Origin: Cellulomonas fimi
Lineage (GTDB): Bacteria > Actinomycetota > Actinomycetes > Actinomycetales > Cellulomonadaceae
Length of the DNA: 64,000 nt
NCBI RefSeq assembly: GCF_028527925.1
Contig: NZ_JAPESW010000017.1
Location: forward strand, 1 to 64,000
Direction of reading: 5' to 3'
The translations under genes were made by a program, and so were the position numbers. Positions 18,470 through 32,349 of the stretch are shown here, piece by piece; within the stretch, counting starts at the first letter, position 1, and each line of letters opens with the position of its first letter. A model generated the notes under the pieces. It was not told where the DNA came from, searched no databases, and was given only the letters and a program-made list of their open reading frames with translations.

Positions 18470-19417
18470 ATGCACATCGGTCTGGTCGGGCTGGGCAAGA
18501 TGGGCGCGAACATGCGGGAACGCATCCGCGCCGCGGGCATCGAGGTCACGGGGTACGACCGCAACCCCGACGTGAGCGACGTGCCGTCGCTCGAGGCGCT
18601 CGCCGAGGCGCTGCCCGCGGGTGAGCGCGTCGTGTGGGTCATGGTCCCGTCGGGCGCCATCACCGACGCGGTGATCCGTGACCTGTCGGGGCTCCTGGGC
18701 AGCGGTGACGTCGTCATCGACGGCGGGAACTCGTACTACCAGGACGACCAGCCGCACGCGGACCTGCTCGCCGAGAAGGGCATCGGATTCCTAGACGTCG
18801 GCGTCTCGGGCGGCGTCTGGGGCCTGAAGAACGGGTACGGCCTCATGGTCGGCGGTGACGCGGACCTCGTCGCACGGGTGCTCCCGGTGTTCGACGCGCT
18901 GCGCCCCGAGGGCCCCCGCGAGGAGGGGTTCGTGCACGCGGGCGCCATCGGTGCGGGGCACTTCGCGAAGATGGTGCACAACGGCATCGAGTACGGGCTC
19001 ATGCAGGCGTACGCCGAGGGGTACGAGCTGCTCGCCGCGAAGGACCTGGTCACGGACGTGCACGGCACGGTCAAGGCCTGGCGCCGCGGGACGGTCGTGC
19101 GGTCCTGGCTGCTCGACCTGCTCGTCGAGGCGCTCGAGGCCGACCCGTCGTTCGGCGAGATCGACGACTGGGTCGAGGACTCGGGCGAGGGCCGCTGGAC
19201 GGTCGACGAGGCCATCGACCTGGCCGTCCCGGCTCCGGTGATCTCGGCGGCGCTCTTCGCGCGGTTCGCGTCCCGGCAGGAGGAGTCGCCGGCGATGAAG
19301 GCCGTCGCCGCGCTCCGGCAGCAGTTCGGCGGCCACGCGGTCAAGCCCGCGGGCACGACGGGTCCGATCAGCGACACGACGCCCGTCCCCGACGCCGCCG
19401 TCCCGCCCCAGGCCTGA
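18470..19417 (+). CDS. gnd: 6-phosphogluconate dehydrogenase, decarboxylating
   Basis: The enzyme oxidises 6-phosphogluconate to ribulose 5-phosphate and CO2 with NAD(P)+ in the pentose phosphate pathway. The 315-residue protein starts MHIGLVGLGKMGANM, a Rossmann dinucleotide-binding motif. It has VIDGGNSYYQDDQP and the substrate-binding GAGHFAKMVHNGIEYG with the catalytic lysine. The length fits the short YqeC-type enzyme. An upstream extension to 18332 lacks conserved sequence, so the ATG at 18470 is preferred. Its position between dnaN and recF is typical of actinobacteria. Confidence 0.95.
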   Translation: MHIGLVGLGKMGANMRERIRAAGIEVTGYDRNPDVSDVPSLEALAEALPAGERVVWVMVPSGAITDAVIRDLSGLLGSGDVVIDGGNSYYQDDQPHADLLAEKGIGFLDVGVSGGVWGLKNGYGLMVGGDADLVARVLPVFDALRPEGPREEGFVHAGAIGAGHFAKMVHNGIEYGLMQAYAEGYELLAAKDLVTDVHGTVKAWRRGTVVRSWLLDLLVEALEADPSFGEIDDWVEDSGEGRWTVDEAIDLAVPAPVISAALFARFASRQEESPAMKAVAALRQQFGGHAVKPAGTTGPISDTTPVPDAAVPPQA

Positions 19418-19506
19418 CGACGGTGCGGAGGCCGGGACGCGTCGGCCGACCGGCGCCGCAGCGCCCGACCGACGGATCCTGACCAGCCCCAGCACGAAGA
19501 GACCCG

Positions 19507-21012
19507 ATGTACGTCGCCCACCTGTCGCTCACCGACTTCCGCTCCTACGCGCAGGTCGAGCTGCCCCTCGAGCCGGGGATCACCGCGCTCGTGGGGCCGA
19601 ACGGACAGGGCAAGACGAACCTCGTCGAGGCGATCGGGTACGTCGCGACGCTCGGCAGCCACCGGGTGCCGTCCGACGCGGCTCTGGTCCGGGCGGGCGC
19701 GGGCCGCGCGGTGGTGCGCACGCGCGTCGTGCGTGAGCTCGAGCCGGGGCACCCGCGCGCGACGCTCGTCGAGGTCGAGGTCACGCCGGGCAAGGCGAAC
19801 CGGGCTCGGGTCAACGGCGGGTCGCCGGGCCGGGCGCGCGACATCCTCGGGATCCTCCGCACGGTGCTGTTCGCGCCGGAGGACCTGTCGCTGGTGAAGG
19901 GCGACCCGGACGGGCGTCGCCGTTTCCTCGACGACCTGCTCGTGCAGCTCGTCCCCCGGTTCGCCGGCACGGTGCAGGACTACGAGCGGGTGCTGCGGCA
20001 GCGGTCGGCACTGCTCAAGACGGCGGGCGCCGCGATGCGGGGCGGCCGCGGCACGGCCGACCTGCGGACGCTCGACGTGTGGGACGCGAAGCTGGCGCAG
20101 ACGGGTGCGGAGCTCGTGGTCGCTCGGCGCGCGCTCGTCGCGGCTCTCGCCCCGCACGTGGCGGCGTCGTACGCGCAGGTCAGTGCGGGTCAGGGTGAGG
20201 CGGTCATCACGTACCGCGCGAGCCTCGACGCGGCGCTCGCCGATGACGGACGGGGCCGGGGTGGCGACGACGGGGCGCCCGCGTCGGGCGGGAGCGCAGC
20301 GTCGACCTCGGACGTCCCGGCGACGGCGCGTCTGGTCGAGGCGCAGCTCCTCGAGGCGATGGGCCGGCTCCGCCCGAAGGAGGTCGAGCGGGGGGTGTGC
20401 CTGGTCGGGCCGCACCGCGACGACCTCGTCCTGACGCTCGGCGGCCTGCCCGCGAAGGGGTACGCGAGCCACGGGGAGTCGTGGTCGTACGCACTGGCGC
20501 TGCGGCTGGCGTCGTACGCGCTGCTCACCGACGGCGTCCCGGCCCCCGCGGCCGCACGCGTGGCGCCGGCGCACGAGGCCGGCAGCGCTGCCGCCCCGAC
20601 GGGCGGCGCTGCGGCAGCGACCGGCAGCGGCCCGGTCGCGACCGGCAGCGGTTCCGCCGCGACGGGCAGCGGTGACGGCGTCGAGCGTCCGCGGATCGCG
20701 CAAGCATCGGAGGCCGACGGGGCGGCGGCGGGCGACACACCGGACGGCGGCGCACCGCCCCGCGCCGTGGCCGAGCCCGCGGCGACGGACTGGCTCGGCC
20801 GTGGCGCGGACTGGGGACCGGACGGCGAGCCCGTCCTCATCCTCGACGACGTGTTCGCGGAGCTCGACGCGCGCCGTCGCGACCGGCTCGCGGAGCTGGT
20901 CGCGACGGCCCGCCAGGTGCTGGTGACCGCGGCGGTCGCGGAGGACGTCCCCGAACCGCTCGCGGGAGCCCGCGTGGACGTGATGGGCGGGGAGGTCGCC
21001 CGTGTCCTCTGA
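19507..21012 (+). CDS. recF: DNA replication and repair protein RecF with low-complexity insertion
   Basis: RecF is an SMC-like ATPase that loads RecA at gaps. Walker [16 protein letters not shown] is at residues 30-44, the signature [15 protein letters not shown] at about 321-335, and Walker [13 protein letters not shown] at 443-454. The protein is 501 residues, against about 360-400 in the family. The excess is an Ala/Gly/Thr-rich insertion at about 344-432 with repeated ATGSG units, between the signature helix and Walker B, and a smaller insertion at 247-270. All catalytic motifs are intact. The gene overlaps the following DUF721 gene by 11 bases. Confidence 0.95.
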   Translation: MYVAHLSLTDFRSYAQVELPLEPGITALVGPNGQGKTNLVEAIGYVATLGSHRVPSDAALVRAGAGRAVVRTRVVRELEPGHPRATLVEVEVTPGKANRARVNGGSPGRARDILGILRTVLFAPEDLSLVKGDPDGRRRFLDDLLVQLVPRFAGTVQDYERVLRQRSALLKTAGAAMRGGRGTADLRTLDVWDAKLAQTGAELVVARRALVAALAPHVAASYAQVSAGQGEAVITYRASLDAALADDGRGRGGDDGAPASGGSAASTSDVPATARLVEAQLLEAMGRLRPKEVERGVCLVGPHRDDLVLTLGGLPAKGYASHGESWSYALALRLASYALLTDGVPAPAAARVAPAHEAGSAAAPTGGAAAATGSGPVATGSGSAATGSGDGVERPRIAQASEADGAAAGDTPDGGAPPRAVAEPAATDWLGRGADWGPDGEPVLILDDVFAELDARRRDRLAELVATARQVLVTAAVAEDVPEPLAGARVDVMGGEVARVL

Positions 21013-21595
21013 CCGCGAGCAGGACCCGGCCGGCGACGCCCTGCTGCCCCCGGTGCGGCGGCCTGCAGCGGACGGCGTCCCGCTGCGCCAGGTGGTGGAC
21101 CTGGTCCCGGAGCGTCAGGTCGCGGCTGCGGCGCTGAACCGCGCGCGCGAGGCGGCGCGCGCGAAGGGCATCCGGCCGGGCGACGCACCGCGCCGCCGGC
21201 CGCTGGTCGACGTCAACCCGGGCACGGCGGGACCGGGCGCGCGGGACCCGCAGGCGGTGGGCGACACGCTCGGTGCGCTCGTGGGGCAGTTCGGCTGGGG
21301 ATCGGGCCTGGTGTCGGGGACGGTGCAGCACCGGTGGGCGGAGCTCGTCGGCCCGCAGGTCGCGGAGCACTGCGCGTACGTGTCGCTGGAAGCGGGCGTG
21401 CTGACGGTGCAGGCGAGCTCGACGAGCTGGGCGACCAACCTGACGTGGGCGGTGCCGACGATGCTGCGGCGGTTCGCCGAGGAGCTCGGCGAGGGTGTGG
21501 TCGCGGAGATCACGGTGCTCGGCCCGTCGGGTCCGGGCTTCGGGCGCGGCAAGCGTCGGGTCGCGGGTCGGGGCCCGCGGGACACGTTCGGCTGA
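21002..21595 (+). CDS. DUF721 (DciA-like) protein
   Basis: The 197-residue protein has the DUF721 domain in its C-terminal half: [36 protein letters not shown]. This domain is shared with DciA, which in other bacteria helps load the replicative helicase. The N-terminus is basic and Ala/Arg-rich. The GTG at 21002 overlaps the recF stop by 11 bases, so translation is probably coupled. The recF-DUF721-gyrB order is conserved in actinobacteria. A helicase-loading role is inference from the family. Confidence 0.88.
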   Translation: MSSDREQDPAGDALLPPVRRPAADGVPLRQVVDLVPERQVAAAALNRAREAARAKGIRPGDAPRRRPLVDVNPGTAGPGARDPQAVGDTLGALVGQFGWGSGLVSGTVQHRWAELVGPQVAEHCAYVSLEAGVLTVQASSTSWATNLTWAVPTMLRRFAEELGEGVVAEITVLGPSGPGFGRGKRRVAGRGPRDTFG

Positions 21596-23967
<2,372 letters not shown>

Positions 23968-24048
23968 CGGAGCCGGGCGCGCCGGCCGCCACCCGGCGTC
24001 GCGCGCCCGCCCCCACGTCCTCCCCCGCCGCACGACAGAAGGAACCCC

Positions 24049-26657
<2,609 letters not shown>

Positions 26658-26661
<4 letters not shown>

Positions 26662-27587
26662 CCGACTCGACTCCGCCCTCGATCCCGCCGCGCCTGCGGC
26701 CGACGACCCCGACCACGGCACGTCCGGGGTCGTCGACGGGTGCGAAGTCGACCGCGAAGTCGCCGACGGCGGCACGCAACGGCAACGGCCGCGCCGAGTC
26801 GGCGTCGTCGGCGTCGAAGCCCGCCCGGCCCGCACCGGCCGACGAGAAGCCGAGCAGCGAGCCCGACGGCGTGTCGATCCCCAAGCGTGACGAGCCGCCG
26901 TACCGTGCGTCGACAGGGGTCCCTCCCCGCACGTCCGCGTCGACGGCCGCCTCCACGTCCGCGTCCGACGAGGGCGAGCAGCCCTCGCCCCTCATGGTGG
27001 CGGTCGACACCGCGACCGTGTGGTTCAAGAAGGCGGCCGGCGCGACCAGCGCCGCGTTCGCCTCGGTCACCCGACCCCGTACCGAGGACCCGACCATGAG
27101 CAGCTCGGCACCGGCTCCCGCCGCCGCCACGTCACCGACGGCGGCCCGCACGTCGACCCGCCCCTCCGCGACCGGTGCGACCTCCCAGGTCCGCCCGGCG
27201 ACCGGGCGCATCCCGACGGTCGGCGGCCCGCGGCGCGTGCGCCTCGCGGTCTCGCGGATCGACCCGTGGTCGGTCATGAAGCTGTCGTTCCTGCTGTCCG
27301 TCGCGATCGGCATCATGATCGTCGTCGCGGCGGCCGTGATCTGGCTGACGCTGGACGGTCTGCACGTCTTCACCGAGGCGAACAACCTCGTCAAGCAGAT
27401 CACCGGCGAGGAGAGCTCGATCAACATCCTCCAGTACGTCGAGTTCCGGCGGGTGGTCTCGGGTGCGACGCTCATCGCCGTCATCGACGTCTTCCTGCTG
27501 ACCGCGCTCTCGACGATCGGGGCGTTCCTCTACAACATCGTGGCGGCGCTCGTCGGCGGCGTGCACGTGACCATGACCGACGAGTGA
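26658..27587 (+). CDS. DUF3566 domain membrane protein
   Basis: The first 190 residues of this 309-residue protein are Pro/Ser/Thr/Ala-rich and probably disordered. The C-terminus is the DUF3566 domain, with [20 protein letters not shown] leading into a membrane segment ([19 protein letters not shown]) and a second segment near the end ([20 protein letters not shown]). The ATG at 26658 overlaps the gyrA stop (ATGA), so the gene is translationally coupled to gyrA. This gyrA-DUF3566-tRNA-Ile arrangement is common in actinobacteria. The function is unknown; mycobacterial relatives are linked to cell-wall growth. Confidence 0.88.
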
Positions 27588-27625
27588 CCTCGATCGGCCG
27601 GCCTGCCGCCCGCGCGGGGGCCGGT

Positions 27626-27655
27626 TTGGGCGGGACACCTCGGCTGGGGTAGTCT
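27626..27655 (+). promoter_or_regulatory. Candidate tRNA-Ile promoter
   Basis: A -35-like TTGGGC (27626-27631) and -10-like TAGTCT (27650-27655) are spaced by 18 bases, about 45 bases upstream of the tRNA. Confidence 0.4.
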
Positions 27656-27669
27656 CGTCCGGCGCGCAG

Positions 27670-27689
27670 CGCACGTGTTCGCACGTGCG
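27670..27689 (+). other. UUCG-tetraloop hairpin before tRNA-Ile
   Basis: The perfect 8-bp arms CGCACGTG and CACGTGCG enclose TTCG. It is probably part of the precursor tRNA leader, or possibly a weak terminator of the gyrA transcript. Confidence 0.6.
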
Positions 27690-27699
27690 GAAGCGACAC

Positions 27700-27773
27700 G
27701 GGCCTATAGCTCAGACGGTTAGAGCGCTTCCCTGATAAGGAAGAGGTCACAGGTTCAAGTCCTGTTAGGCCCA
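27700..27773 (+). tRNA. tRNA-Ile (GAT)
   Basis: This is a 74-base cloverleaf with acceptor GGGCCTA pairing with TAGGCCC, anticodon loop CTGATAA (anticodon GAT), and T-arm ACAGGTTCAAGTCCTGT. CCA is not encoded. Confidence 0.97.
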
Positions 27774-27795
27774 CTCCCGACCCGTGGGGGATCCG

Positions 27796-27915
27796 ATGAA
27801 GAAGCTCCTGCTCGTGGTGGCGGTCGCCGCCGTCGGTTACGTCCTCTGGCAGAAGTACCAGCAGGACCAGGACGAGCGGGACCTCTGGTCCGAGGTCACC
27901 GACACCTTCGAGTGA
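27796..27915 (+). CDS. DLW-39 family small protein
   Basis: This 39-residue protein begins MKKLLLVVAVAAVGYVLWQK and contains the family-naming residues DLW (DERDLWSEVTD). It has one N-terminal hydrophobic segment and an acidic C-terminus. The length of exactly 39 residues and the position between two tRNAs downstream of gyrA match the actinobacterial DLW-39 family, whose function is unknown. It is short enough to be missed by length-filtered gene callers. Confidence 0.9.
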   Translation: MKKLLLVVAVAAVGYVLWQKYQQDQDERDLWSEVTDTFE

Positions 27916-27956
27916 CGGCCTCCCCCCACGTGATCGCCGCCCTCCGGGCGGCACCG

Positions 27957-28032
27957 GGGGCCATGGCGCAATTGGTAGCGCACCTGCTTTGCAAGCAGGG
28001 GGTTAGGGGTTCGAGTCCCCTTGGCTCCACCA
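27957..28032 (+). tRNA. tRNA-Ala (TGC)
   Basis: The acceptor GGGGCCA pairs with TGGCTCC. The anticodon arm CCTGC-TTTGCAA-GCAGG gives anticodon TGC, and the T-arm is AGGGGTTCGAGTCCCCT. The 3' CCA is encoded at 28030-28032. The restriction-modification island begins about 120 bases downstream. Confidence 0.97.
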
Positions 28033-28152
28033 CGAACGAAGGGCCGCTGGCGCGCGTCTGCGGTCTTCGTCTGTCCGACCACAGGCCGGCCGATCGAGCC
28101 AGTCTGATGCCCATCCATTCTGCTGAGCCACGCGGAGCAGACCCGGACTGGC

Positions 28153-29592
28153 TCAGTCGTGCGGCCAGTCGTGACGAGCGACCGAAAGCCCAGCGGCTCG
28201 CGCCTTGCGTGCGTTCAGCTCGTACTTCAACTTGCGAGTGGCGCCCCGCGACTGTCGACCTTGGGAGAAGTCCTTGATGAGACCGCTCGCGTATGCAGCG
28301 TCCAGCGCCTCGATGTTGGCGAACCAGAACGCCTCGACGTGGAGAGGTTCGAACGCCGCCTTGCGCATGGTCGACCGCCCGGTGTTGCTCGGCGCTGGCT
28401 CCCTACCCTTGAACGTGCGGTGCCACTGGTAGAACGCACGGTCCTCGTCCATGACCGCGCGTCCACCCAGCATCAGGAAGCCCAAGCCCTGGTCCTCGAT
28501 GCATGCTCGCATCGCCAGCTGGTCGTTCAGCGGAGCGCCCGGCAGACCTGGCTTGGACTTGCCGCTGACGGGCAGGATCTGCGACTCAGTGTGGGCCTTC
28601 AGGTCCCACACGTATCGGAGCGAGTAGTCGAATGATGTGTTCTCGTAGCGGCTCCGCGGCGGGTTCGTGATCGGGGTGAACGCGGCGTTGAGGATCTCAA
28701 CACCACGGTGCTCGAAGTAGAAGCCCTGCCACTCGTTCTCGTTGGGGCCCTTGGTGATGCCCTGGCGCTTCATCCATTGGACGCACTGTCTCGCGTCCCA
28801 CACCACACGACTGGATCCGTCTGCCTGGCGCGTCGGCCGCCAGCCGGTGAGCAGGGCGGCAGCGAGCGCTGCGCCTTCTTGTTCCGGAGTTCCGAACAGC
28901 GCCGCGCGGGCGACGCCCAGCTTCCCCAACCGGCGTTCCGCACCGGCGAGCAGCACGTTGAGCCCACTGAGCGTGATCGTGCCCTGCGTCGAGACGCAAG
29001 AGTCGGCCCACGGAGCGCCGAACTCGCGCGCGAGCGCCGCCGCCGTACCGTGCTTCGTCGTGATCGGGATGTGGAGTCCCATTCCGTTCACGAGGTTGAT
29101 GAGCACACGCTTGTGCTCCTTGCCGCCCGGGCCGAGGTACTCGGGGCCGGAATCCGTCAGCAGAGAGATCCGGTTGACGGCCTCGATCTTCGAGCGCGCT
29201 GGATTGAACGCTGCCCACTCAGGACCACTGAGCAGGTCTGGGCGCATGGCCTCTAGCTGCCGCAGGGAGCCGTCGTGGTAGGCGTCCGTGGCACCCTCGA
29301 GGAGCGCATTGAGTCCGCCGAGCGTGAGCTTGTGCTTCTCGAGATAGAGGGCGGGTACCCACGGCACCCCCAGCACCTCAGCGATGGCAGCGCCCATGAC
29401 GTCGCTCGTGGCACCGGTGTCGACGTCGACACCCAGCGCGTCCCTCAGCGCCACCACCGCTCGCTTCTCACCGCGCGTGCCCGCGTCGGCGGCACCGGTC
29501 AGCGAGTAGATCCGTGTGATCGCCTCACCCGCCGTCTCAGCCGGAAGGAAGAAGGGCCGGTCGACGGGCCCTCGTGACGGACGCTCTGCCAT
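28153..29592 (-). CDS. Putative type II restriction endonuclease (PD-(D/E)XK) with internal duplication
   Basis: This 479-residue protein diverges from a C5-cytosine methyltransferase, the standard layout of a type II restriction gene. A PD-(D/E)XK-like active site is visible in the C-terminal half: D322 in SFDYSLRY, then WDLKAH with D330 and K332. The N-terminal half contains two related repeats. Residues about 23-105 (AITRIYSLTG...LTLGGLNALLEGA) and about 136-222 (AVNRISLLTD...ITLSGLNVLLAGA) share spacing and key hydrophobics, suggesting a duplicated DNA-recognition module. The ATG at 29592 is chosen because sequence upstream is Arg-rich. Its sequence specificity is unknown. Because this protein is less widely conserved than its neighbours, the nuclease call rests on context plus motif. 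Confidence 0.72.
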   Translation of the reverse strand: MAERPSRGPVDRPFFLPAETAGEAITRIYSLTGAADAGTRGEKRAVVALRDALGVDVDTGATSDVMGAAIAEVLGVPWVPALYLEKHKLTLGGLNALLEGATDAYHDGSLRQLEAMRPDLLSGPEWAAFNPARSKIEAVNRISLLTDSGPEYLGPGGKEHKRVLINLVNGMGLHIPITTKHGTAAALAREFGAPWADSCVSTQGTITLSGLNVLLAGAERRLGKLGVARAALFGTPEQEGAALAAALLTGWRPTRQADGSSRVVWDARQCVQWMKRQGITKGPNENEWQGFYFEHRGVEILNAAFTPITNPPRSRYENTSFDYSLRYVWDLKAHTESQILPVSGKSKPGLPGAPLNDQLAMRACIEDQGLGFLMLGGRAVMDEDRAFYQWHRTFKGREPAPSNTGRSTMRKAAFEPLHVEAFWFANIEALDAAYASGLIKDFSQGRQSRGATRKLKYELNARKARAAGLSVARHDWPHD

Positions 29593-29844
29593 GGGCAGGC
29601 ACCCTAGCGACCCGACGTACCGGCCAGCCGTCGACCCACCGACGGCTCGCCTCCTGACCTGCGGAACGACGGTGTGCTCGCCGGTTGACGACAGACGAGA
29701 GCCGTGGCTGGTGGGGCGGTCCTCGGCCTGGCGGCGCACTGGCCGCGCGATGTCAGACGGGCAAGCTAAGCTGTCCGAGTTTGGGCCGCGCGCCGGGTTG
29801 CGCGCCGGGTGCCTGAGCTGTCAAGCTTCGAGGATGGAGATCGG

Positions 29845-31308
29845 ATGAGCACGGCGAGCGCGGCGTTCAGGTACATCGACCTGTTCGCCGGCATCGGGGG
29901 CTTCGCTGCGGCGCTGGAGGCCTTCGGGGGCGAGTGCGTCTACTCCGTCGAGATCGACGCCGCCGCCTCTAGGGTCTACCAGCGCAACTGGGGCCACTCT
30001 CCGCTCGGAGACATCACGAAAGACGCGAATGACGTCACGATGAACGTCCCTCCGCACGACGTCCTGGCCGCAGGCTTCCCCTGCCAGCCGTTCTCGAAGT
30101 CGGGTGCGCAGCGTGGCATGGAGGAGACGCGGGGCACGCTCTACTGGAACATCCTCAAGATCGTCCAGGCGCACCACCCGACGATCGTCATGCTGGAGAA
30201 CGTCCGGAACCTGGCCGGCCCACGGCACAAGCACGAGTGGGACGTGATCATCGAGACGCTCCGTGCTGAGGGCTATCGCGTGTCGGAGACGCCCGCAGTC
30301 TTCTCGCCGCACCTTCTGCCGTTGGAGCGGGGCGGACGTCCTCAGGTTCGTGAGCGCGTGTTCATCACGGCGACCTACGACCCGGACGGCCTACTCGACG
30401 GCGTGGTCGCGAGGCCGCCGCTGGAGCATGTCTCTCTGCGCGGAGGCGAGGAGTGGGATCTGGCTGCGGACCTGCCGCTCGACGGCGGCGTCGTGCCGGG
30501 CACAGCCCTCACGCCCGACGAGGTGGAGTGGATCGACGCCTGGGACGACTTCGTGACGACCATGTGGCCCGTCGTCCGTGCCGCGCACACCGACACGCAA
30601 CGGGAGGCGGCCCTGCCCGGGTTCCCGATCTGGGTCGACCGCTGGGTGAAGTCCGAGGACCTCGAGGCGTGGGCGGCGGGTGCAGCACGCGTGCCCTACC
30701 GACACCAGGGCGACCTCCCCGACCGGTGGGAGGACGTCCCGGCCTGGAAGCAGGCCTTCCTGGTCAAGAACGCCTGGTTCTACACGCGCTACAAGGCGCA
30801 GCTCGACCGGTGGCTCGAGCGCCACGACGTCGCATCGTTCCCCGCGTCACGGCGGAAGCTCGAGTGGCAGGCTCAGCAGACAGAGACGCTGTGGGACTGC
30901 GTGCTGCAGCTCCGACCGTCTGGCATCCGCGCGAAGCGCCCGACGCATCTTCCGGCTCTCGTGGCGATCACCCAGACCTCGATCATCGGCCGTCTCCGAC
31001 GCCGACTGTCGACGAAGGAGGCCGCGCGGCTCCAGGGGTTCCCGGACAACTTCGACTTCGGGGCCCAGACGGACGCGGCGACCTACAAGCAGTTGGGCAA
31101 CGGCGTGAACATCGGGGCGGTGTGGAACATGCTGCGGGCGCACGTCGAGCGCGACCGCGCGATTCTTCAGACGACCCGGCAGGGCCGCGAGCTGCTCAGG
31201 GCCATCGCCGAGGAGGCCCCGTCGAGCCCCGACGAGCGTCTCGAGCGCGTCGTCGCGGCGGGTCAGCGACGCTACGCCGACTCGATGCTCGAGGCAGTCG
31301 CCGTCTGA
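29845..31308 (+). CDS. DNA (cytosine-5-)-methyltransferase
   Basis: This modification enzyme transfers a methyl group from SAM to C5 of cytosine in DNA. Motif I is YIDLFAGIGGF, motif IV the catalytic GFPCQPFSKSG, motif VI MLENVRNL, motif VIII QVRERVFI, and motif X YKQLGNGV. A long target-recognition region (about residues 185-385) separates motifs VIII and IX. The protein is 487 residues. The ATG at 29845 is preferred over a GTG at 29809 because GGAG lies six bases upstream. It protects host DNA from the divergent nuclease. The short direct repeat GCGCGCCGGG (about 29788-29809) just upstream could be a control site. Confidence 0.95.
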   Translation: MSTASAAFRYIDLFAGIGGFAAALEAFGGECVYSVEIDAAASRVYQRNWGHSPLGDITKDANDVTMNVPPHDVLAAGFPCQPFSKSGAQRGMEETRGTLYWNILKIVQAHHPTIVMLENVRNLAGPRHKHEWDVIIETLRAEGYRVSETPAVFSPHLLPLERGGRPQVRERVFITATYDPDGLLDGVVARPPLEHVSLRGGEEWDLAADLPLDGGVVPGTALTPDEVEWIDAWDDFVTTMWPVVRAAHTDTQREAALPGFPIWVDRWVKSEDLEAWAAGAARVPYRHQGDLPDRWEDVPAWKQAFLVKNAWFYTRYKAQLDRWLERHDVASFPASRRKLEWQAQQTETLWDCVLQLRPSGIRAKRPTHLPALVAITQTSIIGRLRRRLSTKEAARLQGFPDNFDFGAQTDAATYKQLGNGVNIGAVWNMLRAHVERDRAILQTTRQGRELLRAIAEEAPSSPDERLERVVAAGQRRYADSMLEAVAV

Positions 31309-31349
31309 CGGCAGCCCAGGTGGAGCGCTCGCCCGCGGTTCCGCAGCAT

Positions 31350-31796
31350 GTGCCCGCACACCCGGGCGCATCGTCGCCTGACGTGTCACGGCGGATGAGC
31401 ACCGCCAAGCGGCGTGACACCGCGGCTGAGCTCGCGTTGAGGCGCGAGCTGCACCGGCGCGGGCTGCGGTACCGGGTCGCGTACCCGGTACCGGGCCAGC
31501 GACGGCGGACGATCGACGTGGCGTTCACACGGGCGAGGGTCGCGGTCCTGGTCGACGGCTGCTTCTGGCACGGTTGCCCGGAGCATGGGACGAAGCCGCG
31601 GGCGAACAGCCAGTGGTGGACCGCCAAGCTCGCCGCCAACTATGCCCGCGACAGGGACACCGATCGCCTTCTGGAGGAGCACGGCTGGACGGTCGTGCGG
31701 GTCTGGGAGCACGAGGTTTCCTGCTCCGCGGCCGATCGTGTCGAGGCAGCGGTTCGACGGGCCGCCTCTTCCTCGTCTCTGGTGAACGAGGACTGA
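31350..31796 (+). CDS. vsr: Very short patch repair endonuclease (Vsr)
   Basis: Vsr nicks DNA 5' of the T in T:G mismatches that arise by deamination of 5-methylcytosine, so it is a natural partner of the upstream methyltransferase. The protein has KRRDTAAELALRRELHRRGLRYR at the N-terminus and TIDVAFTRARVAVLVDGCFWHGCPEHGTKPRANSQWW with the catalytic Asp and zinc/metal ligands. RLLEEHGWTVVRVWEHE lies near the end. The GTG at 31350 gives 148 residues. The ATG at 31395 would give a slightly short form and a GTG at 31320 a longer one; none has a strong ribosome site. Confidence 0.92.
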   Translation: MPAHPGASSPDVSRRMSTAKRRDTAAELALRRELHRRGLRYRVAYPVPGQRRRTIDVAFTRARVAVLVDGCFWHGCPEHGTKPRANSQWWTAKLAANYARDRDTDRLLEEHGWTVVRVWEHEVSCSAADRVEAAVRRAASSSSLVNED

Positions 31797-31833
31797 CGGC
31801 GCCGATCGCATCCGGCTTTCAGGGTGTGGCCGG

Positions 31834-32235
31834 CTACCGACCCTCGAGGAGGGACTTGAGGAGGGCGAGGTCGGTGCGGACCAGGGACTCGTCGCGGTCG
31901 AGCTCGGCGTCGGTCATGCCGGGGGTCGGACGGAGGGTGAAGACCACGTCGCACGCGTCGTCGCCGTCGGGGATGGCGCGCAGCGGGACGTGGACGGTGT
32001 CGCCCGACGGTGTCAGGACCTCGTGGTCGAGCACCCCGAACGGGTTCGCCGGCGCGAACCGCACCCGGACGCGGCCCTCGGCGGTCTCGACGTACCACTC
32101 GCCGTCCTCGTGCACGACGTCGGAGCCGAGGCCCGGCGCCCAGCGCGGCAGGTTGGCGGGGTCGGAGGCGAACGCGTAGACCGCGGGCATCGGGCGGTCG
32201 ATGTGCACGCTGAGGTGGCGCGTCCTCGTCGTCAT
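31834..32235 (-). CDS. SRPBCC/START-like domain protein
   Basis: This 133-residue protein starts MTTRTRHLSVHIDRPMPAVYAFASDPANLPRWAPGL, the typical entry strand and DPANLPRW segment of the SRPBCC (polyketide cyclase/dehydrase) helix-grip fold. These proteins bind hydrophobic ligands in a deep cavity. The specific ligand is unknown. It converges on vsr across a 37-base gap and marks the right edge of the restriction-modification island. Confidence 0.8.
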   Translation of the reverse strand: MTTRTRHLSVHIDRPMPAVYAFASDPANLPRWAPGLGSDVVHEDGEWYVETAEGRVRVRFAPANPFGVLDHEVLTPSGDTVHVPLRAIPDGDDACDVVFTLRPTPGMTDAELDRDESLVRTDLALLKSLLEGR

Positions 32236-32349
32236 GCGGCGATGGTGCCACGAGGCGGTGACACCGGCCGGTGGGCGGAATGGCGAGCCGTGAGAGGACG
32301 GGCACAGCCGCGCTCGGGGAGCGGACCGGCGCCGTGACGCAGGCGCGGG

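Noticed and set aside
27957-31833. Attachment-site duplication of the tRNA-Ala 3' end flanking the restriction-modification island
   Set aside because: I looked for a second copy of the T-arm and acceptor sequence to the right of vsr and found none, and no integrase gene is present.
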